Shown piece by piece: positions 11,255 to 18,692 of a stretch of 64,000 nt of DNA. The notes below the pieces were generated by a model. It had not been told where the DNA came from, ran no database searches, and saw only the letters and a list, made by a program, of their open reading frames with translations. The position numbers were made by a program, and so were the translations under genes. The stretch is from Eubacterium nodatum ATCC 33099. GTDB taxonomy: Bacteria; Bacillota; Clostridia; Peptostreptococcales; Anaerovoracaceae. The first letter of the stretch is position 1; each line of letters starts with the position of its first letter. The stretch is taken from assembly GCA_000510425.1 (NCBI GenBank), contig AZKM01000019.1, positions 1-64,000 of the forward strand, in the 5' to 3' direction.

Positions 11255-13588
11255 TTACTTAACTCTGCCGAAGCCGTAGAAATGCTCCCTCCAGTAAGGC
11301 GTGTTGATACTGACAAATCGAATCGGATCTCCGGCGTGTATCATCATTCCGTTTCCTGCATAAATGCCGACATGAGAAATAGGGGAGCCGCTGTCATAGG
11401 TGTTCTTAAAGAAGATAATATCTCCCGCCTTTGCTTCACTTGGAGATACGGGATTGCAGTAAGTTTTGTAAATCCCCCAAGCCGTCGTTCGTGGCATATT
11501 TTTTACGCCCGAATGGGTAAAGCTCCAGCACACAAAGGACGAACAGTCGAAGTTATTCGGCCCGTTCGCCCCAAATACATATCTCTTTCCGATATGTTTT
11601 TCCGCTTCGTTAAACAGTGCTTTCACCGTTACATCGTCAAAGGCAATCCCCGGATTTGAAAAGTCTGGATTGTCCACAATCTCCGATAAATTTCCGTTTC
11701 CGCTTCCAAAAACCGCTTCCATGTTTCCCTTAGAGGCAAGCAAGGCTTCATAGTGAAGAACATTATCGGGATACTCTGCGAAGATTTCTCTTACGACACT
11801 GTCCATTTCTCTTTTCTTCAGTGTTACTATGAGCTTCTTATACTCATAGGCTTCTTCATGACTTTCGGTATGCTCATTGCCATCTTCATCGGTATATGTT
11901 TCCGTAACCGTTCTGTATCGGATTTCAATTTCTTCCCGATAAGATAAATCATACATCTTTGTAAAAAGGTCATGGATGATACTTTGCACTTCCTTTGAAT
12001 CTTTGACTTCTCCATATCTTGAAGTAATGTAAGACAGAAGCTGGTGCACATCATGTCCGATTTCTCCCTCTTTTTCTATGAGATATTCATCATAGCCGGG
12101 ATAATTTTCCTCTACGGAACTGATTTCGTCTTGCAGACCTTCCTCCAATTCTGAAAACTGCTGATTAACTTCCGTTAAGACAGTTTGGTCGGAAAGATAG
12201 GTTGTAGTTAATACGCCGCTTGTAGAATTTATCATTCCGGTCATGGAGGTGCCTGCAAATTGAATGATAAAAGTCCCCAAAATAATAAGACCTATGACAA
12301 TCATCATAAGTCCCTTTGCTTTTCGTATCAGTATTTCTTTTGAGCTTTTCAATGTTCCGATCAGACTTTCTTTGATACGATCTCTAAGCCTTGATTTATT
12401 TCGTTTTCCAATCGAGGATTTCATCTGCTTTTTCTTTTGAAACTTTTTAAAGGCATTTGCTTGCTTATATTCCTTTGTTTTCTTTAATTCCTCTTTGGCT
12501 TCCCGAAACTCCAGCTTGGATTTACGCTTTCGTATCTTGTAATCTTTTTTGCTTAGGTTATAGCTTTTTTTAGCCTTTTTCTTATCGGCATAGTTTTTTA
12601 TCCCATGAAGTAATTTTGAATTTGCATCTGCAATCTTTTCTCCGGTTTCGACACCCTGATTTTCATCGCTGCCATGAGATAGATAATCTCTTACGGCTTC
12701 ACTTCCTTTTGCTAAGCCTGACAGAACGGATACCTTGGCAACTTTTTTCTTTTTGGTTTTTTCCTGTTCTTTGAAAATCCTATTTTTCTTTTCCCTGTCC
12801 TGAATCATCTCTTTGGAAGACTTTTTCCCTTCCGTTTTATCGTCTGCGGGAATATTTTCCTTTTTCCTTGTATAGACCTTATCCGAGTAGTTTTTTCGTT
12901 TATACCGCTTCTTTTGAGCATTGTGCCTTTTAGAAGAGCTTTCCGTTATATCCTCTTTGGTATGAAGATTATCTTCCACATCATAAGTCGATTCAAAATA
13001 GTCGTTGTCCCTAAAATCATTGTCATAACGGTCGATGATCCCGTCATTATCAAGGTCTTTTCCTAAAGGATCGTAGACTTCTTCATTTTGCTGAGATGTT
13101 TCTTTTGAGTTTATGTCTTTTCTGACCTTTTCAGCCATTTTTCTTTTCTTTAAAAGCTCGGCTTTTTGTTCTTCAAAGGAGATTTCCTTTTCTGTTTTTA
13201 TGCTTTTCGGTGCAGAAATTCTCTCACCAACTGTTATTTCATCATTTGCAATGGAAGTAAAAGCAACACTTTGATGGTCTGATACAAATTTGTCCTGAGT
13301 TTTATCCATAGGTGAATCTGTTTCCTTGTCTTTTAGAACAATTTTAGGCTGTTTTCCCTTTCTTTTAGGACTTCCCTGCAAAAGCTCATTCTTGGAATTT
13401 CTTTTGCTTTCTTTTTCGTGGATCTTATCCTGAAATCGGTCTTTCTCGTGAATAATTTTCCCTCGATAATCATCGCCATGCTTTAATTTACCGGCTTCAT
13501 CCGCATCCATATATTCTTTCCCTAACAGTTTTGCTTCCTCTTTGATTTTCTGCCTTTCCTTAAAATCTCGCCTTAATTTCTTTTCCAC
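11255..13588 (-). CDS. Transfer-associated NlpC/P60 cell-wall hydrolase with basic N-terminus
   Basis: A 777-residue membrane-anchored peptidoglycan hydrolase of the conjugation apparatus, thought to open the wall for the channel. Residues 1-400 are Lys/Arg/Glu-rich and probably cytoplasmic. They contain an Asp-rich motif DLDNDGIIDRYDNDF near residues 174-190, also found at the C-terminus of the giant helicase of ICE 2. A transmembrane segment (MIVIGLIILGTFII) lies near residue 430. The C-terminal NlpC/P60 domain (residues about 655-777) has Cys in NFDCSSFV and His in ISHVGIYAG. A lysozyme-like middle domain is possible but unclear. The start is GTG 13588 after GAGGTG; the gene follows virB4 with 6 bases between them. 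Confidence 0.9.
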   Translation of the reverse strand: MEKKLRRDFKERQKIKEEAKLLGKEYMDADEAGKLKHGDDYRGKIIHEKDRFQDKIHEKESKRNSKNELLQGSPKRKGKQPKIVLKDKETDSPMDKTQDKFVSDHQSVAFTSIANDEITVGERISAPKSIKTEKEISFEEQKAELLKKRKMAEKVRKDINSKETSQQNEEVYDPLGKDLDNDGIIDRYDNDFRDNDYFESTYDVEDNLHTKEDITESSSKRHNAQKKRYKRKNYSDKVYTRKKENIPADDKTEGKKSSKEMIQDREKKNRIFKEQEKTKKKKVAKVSVLSGLAKGSEAVRDYLSHGSDENQGVETGEKIADANSKLLHGIKNYADKKKAKKSYNLSKKDYKIRKRKSKLEFREAKEELKKTKEYKQANAFKKFQKKKQMKSSIGKRNKSRLRDRIKESLIGTLKSSKEILIRKAKGLMMIVIGLIILGTFIIQFAGTSMTGMINSTSGVLTTTYLSDQTVLTEVNQQFSELEEGLQDEISSVEENYPGYDEYLIEKEGEIGHDVHQLLSYITSRYGEVKDSKEVQSIIHDLFTKMYDLSYREEIEIRYRTVTETYTDEDGNEHTESHEEAYEYKKLIVTLKKREMDSVVREIFAEYPDNVLHYEALLASKGNMEAVFGSGNGNLSEIVDNPDFSNPGIAFDDVTVKALFNEAEKHIGKRYVFGANGPNNFDCSSFVCWSFTHSGVKNMPRTTAWGIYKTYCNPVSPSEAKAGDIIFFKNTYDSGSPISHVGIYAGNGMMIHAGDPIRFVSINTPYWREHFYGFGRVK

Positions 13589-13594
13589 AAGCTA

Positions 13595-16024
13595 TCACCT
13601 CACTTCTTCCGGTTTCGTTGTCATCTTCTGATAGAGAATGGTATCTTTCGGGAACTTGTCAATAAAGGGAACAATGGTGTTCCCAAAGAATAACAGTCCT
13701 TCTCCCGCATTGGAATTGGTAACATATTTAAGCTGCGGTTTGGAGATTTTCAGTTTTCTTGCTAAAATTTCCCGATCTCCGCTTGCTTGATTGAGCATTA
13801 AAACAAAATCTGTGTTATCAAAGATGTTTTCTATCTCCTTACTCATCAGTAGGTCTTTGACATTCTGCGTAATGCCGGTCGGAATTCCTCCCCATTTTCT
13901 GAAACGCTTCCATATTTCTACGGAGTAGGAGGCGGTCTGTTCTTCTTTTAAAAGTAGGTGAAACTCATCGATGTAATACCTTGTTGCCTTATTTCCTCTG
14001 TTTTGCGACACTTTATTCCACACCTGATCCTGAATCACAAGCATACCTATTTTTTTAAGTTGCGATCCCAATTCCTTAATATCGAAACAAAGGAGCTGTT
14101 TATTTAAGTCCACATTGGACTGATGGTTAAAGACATTAAGAGAGCCTGTTACATAAATCTCCATCTCCGTTGCCAGTTTTTTCCCGACCTTTTCTTCCTG
14201 ATTTTTTAACATATCGTATAGGTCTTGTAAGATAGGCATATTTTCAGAAATCGGATTTTCAAAATACTTCTCATAAATCTTAGGTAAGCACCTGTCTATA
14301 ACCGACTTTTCCTCTGCCGTCAGTCCGCTTCCTCCAACGACAAGTTCAAGCATAGACATGATGAAGTTTGCCTTGTCTTTTAACGGTGCATCTCCATCGC
14401 CGTAGTTCATATTGATGTCAAGGGGATTCAGGTAGTCCTTTGATTTACTGCTAACCTTAATGACCTCTCCGTTAAACTGACGCACAAGGTTTCCATATTC
14501 ACCCTCCGGATCACAGATGATGACATCATCGTCCGTTACCAAAATCGCATTTGCCATTTCACGCTTTGCCGAAAATGACTTACCGCTTCCGGGTGTTCCT
14601 AAGATTAACCCATTGGGATTTTTGAGTTTCTTTCGATCCGCCATAATCAGGTTATGGCTTAGTGCATTCAGTCCGTAGTAAAGACTATTACTTGAATTGA
14701 TAAAAAGCTCCTCTGTGGTAAACGGTATAAAGACGGCTGTTGATGAGGAAGTTAAGCCTCTGTTAATCTCCAGTTTATTCACGCCAAGAGGAAGTACGCT
14801 TACAAGTCCTTGCTCCTGTGCATGATCAAGTCTTTTTATCTTGCAATTATGCTTATTGGCAATGGAGCTGATTTGTGCAATGGTGTTTTCCAGTTTCTGC
14901 ACTGTCCTTGCAAAGTTCATAAAGACAATGGTTACGACAAACATTCTCTCATCTCTTGTCTGCAAGTCTTTGAGTAGGCTTTTCACATCTTCCCCATAGG
15001 TGATTAGGTCTGAGGGTAAAATGTCCATATCATAACCCGCTCTTACCGCCTTTTTATTTTCCTCAATTCGCATCTTATCAATATCGGTATTTTTTCGTTT
15101 TACCATCTTGATGGCTTCCGACTGCTCGATTGCCCTGATATGAAAGGAAATATTGATGTTATCATCAATATCTAAAAACTCGGCAAGCATACGGTCTGAA
15201 AGCTCACTGGCAAGGATTTGAAAATGGCTTGTCGCTCCAATAAACTTCCCGAACTTAAAATATCTACTCGGTGTAAAGTTAAATTCATTAGGAGTAATGT
15301 AGCTTTTGGTGCTTTCTTTTTTCTTTAGGTCTTTGTAGGAAAACTCAAAGGTCTTGCCCGGATTTAATACATCGTGAAGGATTTTCAGCCTTTCTTCTCC
15401 GTTTAGGCTTTCTGCACGCACGCCCATACTTTTTAGGGAAGATAAGATGTCAATCTCCAGTCTTTCCAGTTTTGAGATTGCCTGCTCCATATTGTCCGCT
15501 TCGACGGTAAAAGTAATGTACTTTGATTTTCTAAGTCCGTTATTTCCCTTTACAATCTGATTTTTTAGCATCTCTCGAAACTCAAGGCGTATCTCATCAA
15601 AGCCGTCTTTTTTATCCGGTATCTGAATTGCCGACTGCATTTCTTCGTTTCTTCCAAGTTGATTGATATACGAAAGCTCAATCCCGACACTCGGATCAAA
15701 GGAATTTAAGAAGTTGGCAAACTGATTAAAAATAAGGTCTCGATCTTCCTCTAAGGCAAGCTGATAGTTAATATCTTCAAAGGCTATGCTTTTACTGAAA
15801 TGCTTTTCGTCAAGCTGACATATCCCGTTTTTCAACATTCTAAGATAGGGAAGGGTATCTTCTACGGTATGGCGTTTCGGCTCTTTCTTAAAGATAAGGC
15901 TTAAAAATCCGCCTTTCTCTTTTTTCATCTTTGTTTTATCTTGCTTTAATTCCTGTTTCTCCCTTCTTAACGCCTTTTTGTTTTGCGTGAGCTTTATCTG
16001 CTGAATTTTTCTTTTGCTGTTCAA
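13595..16024 (-). CDS. virB4: VirB4-like conjugation ATPase
   Basis: An 809-residue ATPase that energises the type IV secretion channel at the inner membrane face. Walker A is GTPGSGKSFSA (around residue 480) and Walker B follows as VIICDPEGEYG; a later stretch TRYYIDEFHLLL carries the second acidic motif of the VirB4/TraG fold. The start is TTG at 16024 with AGGAGG six bases upstream, which leaves an 89-base overlap with the prgI gene. The N-terminal 50 residues are strongly basic. The gene order PrgI, VirB4, NlpC/P60 is the standard Gram-positive type IV secretion module. Confidence 0.95.
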   Translation of the reverse strand: MNSKRKIQQIKLTQNKKALRREKQELKQDKTKMKKEKGGFLSLIFKKEPKRHTVEDTLPYLRMLKNGICQLDEKHFSKSIAFEDINYQLALEEDRDLIFNQFANFLNSFDPSVGIELSYINQLGRNEEMQSAIQIPDKKDGFDEIRLEFREMLKNQIVKGNNGLRKSKYITFTVEADNMEQAISKLERLEIDILSSLKSMGVRAESLNGEERLKILHDVLNPGKTFEFSYKDLKKKESTKSYITPNEFNFTPSRYFKFGKFIGATSHFQILASELSDRMLAEFLDIDDNINISFHIRAIEQSEAIKMVKRKNTDIDKMRIEENKKAVRAGYDMDILPSDLITYGEDVKSLLKDLQTRDERMFVVTIVFMNFARTVQKLENTIAQISSIANKHNCKIKRLDHAQEQGLVSVLPLGVNKLEINRGLTSSSTAVFIPFTTEELFINSSNSLYYGLNALSHNLIMADRKKLKNPNGLILGTPGSGKSFSAKREMANAILVTDDDVIICDPEGEYGNLVRQFNGEVIKVSSKSKDYLNPLDINMNYGDGDAPLKDKANFIMSMLELVVGGSGLTAEEKSVIDRCLPKIYEKYFENPISENMPILQDLYDMLKNQEEKVGKKLATEMEIYVTGSLNVFNHQSNVDLNKQLLCFDIKELGSQLKKIGMLVIQDQVWNKVSQNRGNKATRYYIDEFHLLLKEEQTASYSVEIWKRFRKWGGIPTGITQNVKDLLMSKEIENIFDNTDFVLMLNQASGDREILARKLKISKPQLKYVTNSNAGEGLLFFGNTIVPFIDKFPKDTILYQKMTTKPEEVR

Positions 16025-16325
16025 GGTAAACCTCCTTTCTCACACGCTTTTTAGGTTGGTAAAACTTGTGTAAATAGATATACTTAAAATACTTTTCAAA
16101 GGTCAGTCCGTCTTTTTCAAAAAGTGTAATGAAAAAAATGGGAAGTGTGGACACGATGAGAAATAGAATTGCTATATCATTTGCTACAAACTTTCTCATA
16201 AATAAATAGACCGGTATTCCTACCAGTCCTGCGAGAGTAAAACCGATTAGCTGTCTTTTGGTTAAGTTAAAAGCGACCTTCGTTTTTACTTTCTTTAAGT
16301 CTTTCGGGATTGGTACATACGCCAT
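15936..16325 (-). CDS. PrgI family (VirB3-like) membrane protein
   Basis: A 129-residue inner-membrane component of the Gram-positive conjugation channel. After MAYVPIPKDLKKVK it shows two transmembrane segments (residues about 26-43 and 50-68), then KDGLTFEKYF and a basic C-terminal tail. Its 3' end overlaps virB4 by 89 bases in another frame, an unusually long overlap, and both reading frames look genuine. PrgI and VirB3 proteins usually pair with VirB4, which fits this arrangement. Confidence 0.9.
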   Translation of the reverse strand: MAYVPIPKDLKKVKTKVAFNLTKRQLIGFTLAGLVGIPVYLFMRKFVANDIAILFLIVSTLPIFFITLFEKDGLTFEKYFKYIYLHKFYQPKKRVRKEVYLEQQKKNSADKAHAKQKGVKKGETGIKAR

Positions 16326-16328
16326 GAT

Positions 16329-16535
16329 TTACCTCCCATATTCTTTTTCCTTTGAAAGCTCCTCCATGTGTTCATATACGGAGCCGATTTCTTCCTGAAT
16401 ACTGGCAAGCTGTTCCTCTGTGCTTTGATTGATTCTTCCCTGCATCAGACAAAAATCATTATGACAATGTCCGATTCTTGTGATTCTTTCGCTTAATTTT
16501 CTCATTTTCTTATGTTTTTTTATGCTATCCATCAC
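16329..16535 (-). CDS. Small conjugation-operon protein, possibly 5'-truncated by a frameshift
   Basis: A 68-residue hydrophilic protein of unknown function (MMDSIKKHKKMRKLSERI..., coiled-coil in the second half), ending 3 bases before prgI. The ORF continues in frame upstream without an ATG. An ATG at 16591 with a good AAAGGAAG ribosome site begins a second frame that joins this one if the A-run at 16574-16580 (seven A on the minus strand) had one more base; the joined protein would gain a hydrophobic N-terminal helix (IWKAALLVTGIAFV). So this is either a frameshifted gene, a slippage-dependent gene or a start at 16535. Confidence 0.55.
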   Translation of the reverse strand: MMDSIKKHKKMRKLSERITRIGHCHNDFCLMQGRINQSTEEQLASIQEEIGSVYEHMEELSKEKEYGR

Positions 16536-16607
16536 AAAGGCAATGCCTGTTACAAGAAGGGCTGCTTTCCATATTTTTTTCTTTTCTTCATACTATCTTC
16601 CTTTCTT

Positions 16608-17471
16608 TTAGTGAGCATTGAGAACACTTTTTGCCAGTGTTCCGCTTTTTAACATCATCAGTCCCAACAAAATCGCATACCCAAGTATCGTGAAGGTACT
16701 GGTATGAATGTCTGTAATCTGTATGGTCTTAACTAATACTGCGTAAATTCCAAGGCAAACCATTAAAAAGAGTCCTTGCAGTCCAAGGGCAAACAGTCCT
16801 TTAATGTAGTTTGTTCCGATCTGTCCCCATTCTTTATTGCCCATTGTCGCAAACGGTATGGCTGAAACCGATGAGTAAACATAGATTTCAAACATTCTTC
16901 CATACACAACGAGCATGATGACAATGGAGATTCCCTGTATGGCAACCTTAATGAGTGAGGTTTCAAAGAGAATCATAATGAGTTCTCCAAGTCCCTTATC
17001 TTTTAAAGCTTCTACCATCTGAACAATTTGATCTCCGGAAACAACAGCAGAGGTGTTAATCACCCCCGCCGCTTTGTTTACCATACTTTGTGCCACATCA
17101 AAGACTGCCATCGAAAATTCAAAGGCATGGGATACTAACCATACGGCAACCCACATCTTGATGATGTATTTGAAAAAGTCAAAGGTGTCCGTATCGTGCA
17201 TATTGTTCTTTTGCATGACCATATTGATAAGCTCGATACAAAGGACTGCCGTTATGATTAGTCCTGCTATTGGAATGATAACGGAGTCGTTAATACTCTT
17301 GATAAAGTTAAATACTTCTCCGTTCCATCCCATCGGTGTCTGTCCTACATCTGTTGCCACTTTCCCAACCTGATTGTTGATGTCAAGAAACATGGACTCT
17401 AAGTTTGCTTGGATACCGCCCAGTAGAAGCTCCTTGAAAAATTCTTCTATCTTGTCGAATATCCCAAACAT
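16608..17471 (-). CDS. VirB6/TrbL-like polytopic conjugation membrane protein
   Basis: A 287-residue integral membrane protein with about six hydrophobic segments, an amphipathic N-terminus (FGIFDKIEEFFKELLLGG) and the pattern of the CD0411/TrbL-like family that forms part of the inner-membrane channel in Tn1549-type elements. ATG 17471 follows AAAGGAG. It sits between Maff2 and the PrgI group, the usual position. Assignment rests on topology, size and neighbours more than on single catalytic residues. Confidence 0.85.
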   Translation of the reverse strand: MFGIFDKIEEFFKELLLGGIQANLESMFLDINNQVGKVATDVGQTPMGWNGEVFNFIKSINDSVIIPIAGLIITAVLCIELINMVMQKNNMHDTDTFDFFKYIIKMWVAVWLVSHAFEFSMAVFDVAQSMVNKAAGVINTSAVVSGDQIVQMVEALKDKGLGELIMILFETSLIKVAIQGISIVIMLVVYGRMFEIYVYSSVSAIPFATMGNKEWGQIGTNYIKGLFALGLQGLFLMVCLGIYAVLVKTIQITDIHTSTFTILGYAILLGLMMLKSGTLAKSVLNAH

Positions 17472-17490
17472 TTCATCGCTCCTTTTCTTC

Positions 17491-17706
17491 CTACTTTAGT
17501 ACATTGGCAAGAAGCGGAATGAGTTTTAAACCGATAAGGACGATACCGCCCCCTGCCATAAGCTGCTTCACGCCTTGACTCTTGGCGCCGGGGTTGTCGT
17601 TCCCGTAACCTTCCATCAGGTTGATCACGCCCCACGCACCGAGTCCTGCTCCTACCGCCATTACCAATACTTTCAGTACATCTACTGCCTGTGTAAAAAA
17701 TTCCAT
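17491..17706 (-). CDS. Maff2 family membrane protein
   Basis: A 71-residue protein with two hydrophobic helices, VLKVLVMAVGAGLGAWGVI and GGGIVLIGLKLIPLLANVL, separated by a short polar loop; this matches the Maff2 (VirB2-like) family of ICE operons. I choose ATG 17706, 8 bases after AAGGAGG; an upstream in-frame ATG at 17739 would add a basic tail and overlap the ssb gene. By size and topology it could be the pilin-like subunit of the channel, but that is an inference. Confidence 0.88.
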   Translation of the reverse strand: MEFFTQAVDVLKVLVMAVGAGLGAWGVINLMEGYGNDNPGAKSQGVKQLMAGGGIVLIGLKLIPLLANVLK

Positions 17707-17707
17707 T

Positions 17708-18019
17708 TTATTCTTCCTCCTTGTTTTCTTTCTTTTCAATTTTGTTGTATGACTTTACTAAAAAGTTTTTGTAAGTCTTACCGTCTTTTTCACGCTCTTT
17801 GAAATATCCAAAGATATGAATGAGATCGCCTTTTACAAAGTCTTTCGCTGTTTCTGCCTTTTCACCGTAAGCGGCACAGTTGATATACTCCTTGCCTTTC
17901 CCGTACTTCTTTACAAGTGCAAAATTAACGACTTCTACCGTTTCTCCGTTTTTTTCAAAACTTGAGAAAGTAGGCTCTTCAACCAAGTTGGCATTGATGT
18001 TCATCATTTCCTGCTTCAT
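17708..18019 (-). CDS. Single-stranded DNA-binding protein, ICE-type
   Basis: A 103-residue OB-fold protein of the SSB/PriB type. The strand pattern NGETVEVVNFALV ... YINCAAYGEKAE ... KGDLIHIFGYF is clear, and the Lys/Glu-rich tail lacks the usual acidic DDDIPF-type end. It is homologous to the C-terminal half of the protein at 54578-55237 of ICE 2. Its stop lies just before the Maff2 start. It probably coats single-stranded ICE DNA during rolling-circle replication or after transfer. Confidence 0.85.
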   Translation of the reverse strand: MKQEMMNINANLVEEPTFSSFEKNGETVEVVNFALVKKYGKGKEYINCAAYGEKAETAKDFVKGDLIHIFGYFKEREKDGKTYKNFLVKSYNKIEKKENKEEE

Positions 18020-18047
18020 ATTTTTTATTTCTCCTTTTCATTTCAAT

Positions 18048-18083
18048 AAAAAAAGCGACTGAAAGTTTAAGTTTTCAATCGCT
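18048..18083 (-). terminator. Intrinsic terminator upstream of the ssb gene
   Basis: On the minus strand an 11-bp stem (18073-18083 with 18054-18064, one G-T pair) and 8-base loop are followed by seven T (18048-18054). It lies after the gene at 18192-18629 and about 30 bases before the ssb start. It would end or attenuate the upstream transcript, so the transfer genes below may depend on read-through. Confidence 0.75.
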
Positions 18084-18150
18084 CCATAACCCCGATATTA
18101 AATTTTCTCTGCCTGTTAAGTAGGACTTCTGATCCTGATCATCTTTCCTC

Positions 18151-18174
18151 CTGCTTTTTACATGAAAAAAGCAG
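18151..18174 (-). promoter_or_regulatory. Perfect hairpin in the leader between the 18192 gene and ssb
   Basis: CTGCTTTTT at 18151-18159 pairs perfectly with AAAAAGCAG at 18166-18174. With the terminator 70 bases further on it makes a two-hairpin intergenic segment of the kind used for attenuation. No ORF is seen between 18020 and 18191. Confidence 0.45.
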
Positions 18175-18191
18175 CAAATCTATTTTTAGAC

Positions 18192-18629
18192 TTACTGCTT
18201 ATCATCACTGTTATTTACTTGTTTTTCTTCTTTTATCTTTTCTATCTTCTTCGTGTCTACAAAGTGAGTGGCATACCATTTTTCAATATCTTCAGAACCG
18301 CTCTTACTAAATCGTAGTTTGATAACCGGCTTTTTCCCTTGCCCGTTCTTTTTCTTAACCGCCCATTTCTTATATACACAAGGGGAGGGCTTCAAATTTC
18401 CTTTTTTGGCATAGTCTCTCATCTCATGTAGGATTGTGGACAACTTTTTAAGATTGATATTACATACTTTTTCCAAATATGGAACTTGTCCGTTTCTCCA
18501 ACGCTCATAATTGACCTTTGAAAGTATTTCCAAATCCATAAGCACATCTACTGCTGTTGCATATCCTCGTATTTTTAATTGGTGATACATTGAGGAATGA
18601 ACTTTTCCAATCAGTTCCTTGTCATTCAA
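18192..18629 (-). CDS. Conserved ICE protein of unknown function
   Basis: A 145-residue soluble protein. The start is TTG 18629 with GGAGG eight bases upstream. Residues 1-100 read like a compact helical domain (RGYATAVDVLMDLEIL, then YERWRNGQVPYLEKVC and NLKKLSTILHEMRDYA); a basic segment KKWAVKKKNGQGKK follows, and then KLRFSKSGSEDIEKWYATHF. I have seen similar proteins in clostridial elements and chromosomes but know no assigned function. The mixture of helices and a basic strand pair suggests nucleic-acid binding. It lies between virD4 and the terminator before ssb. Confidence 0.75.
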   Translation of the reverse strand: MNDKELIGKVHSSMYHQLKIRGYATAVDVLMDLEILSKVNYERWRNGQVPYLEKVCNINLKKLSTILHEMRDYAKKGNLKPSPCVYKKWAVKKKNGQGKKPVIKLRFSKSGSEDIEKWYATHFVDTKKIEKIKEEKQVNNSDDKQ

Positions 18630-18692
18630 TAATGTTTCCTCCTTGTGTATTTCTCTTTGATTATTATACCAAATGCAAATAATATCTAACAG

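Noticed and set aside
11282..11659. Plus-strand ORF (125 aa) opposite the NlpC/P60 domain
   Set aside because: Antisense of a clearly functional hydrolase domain with complete catalytic residues; no ribosome site.
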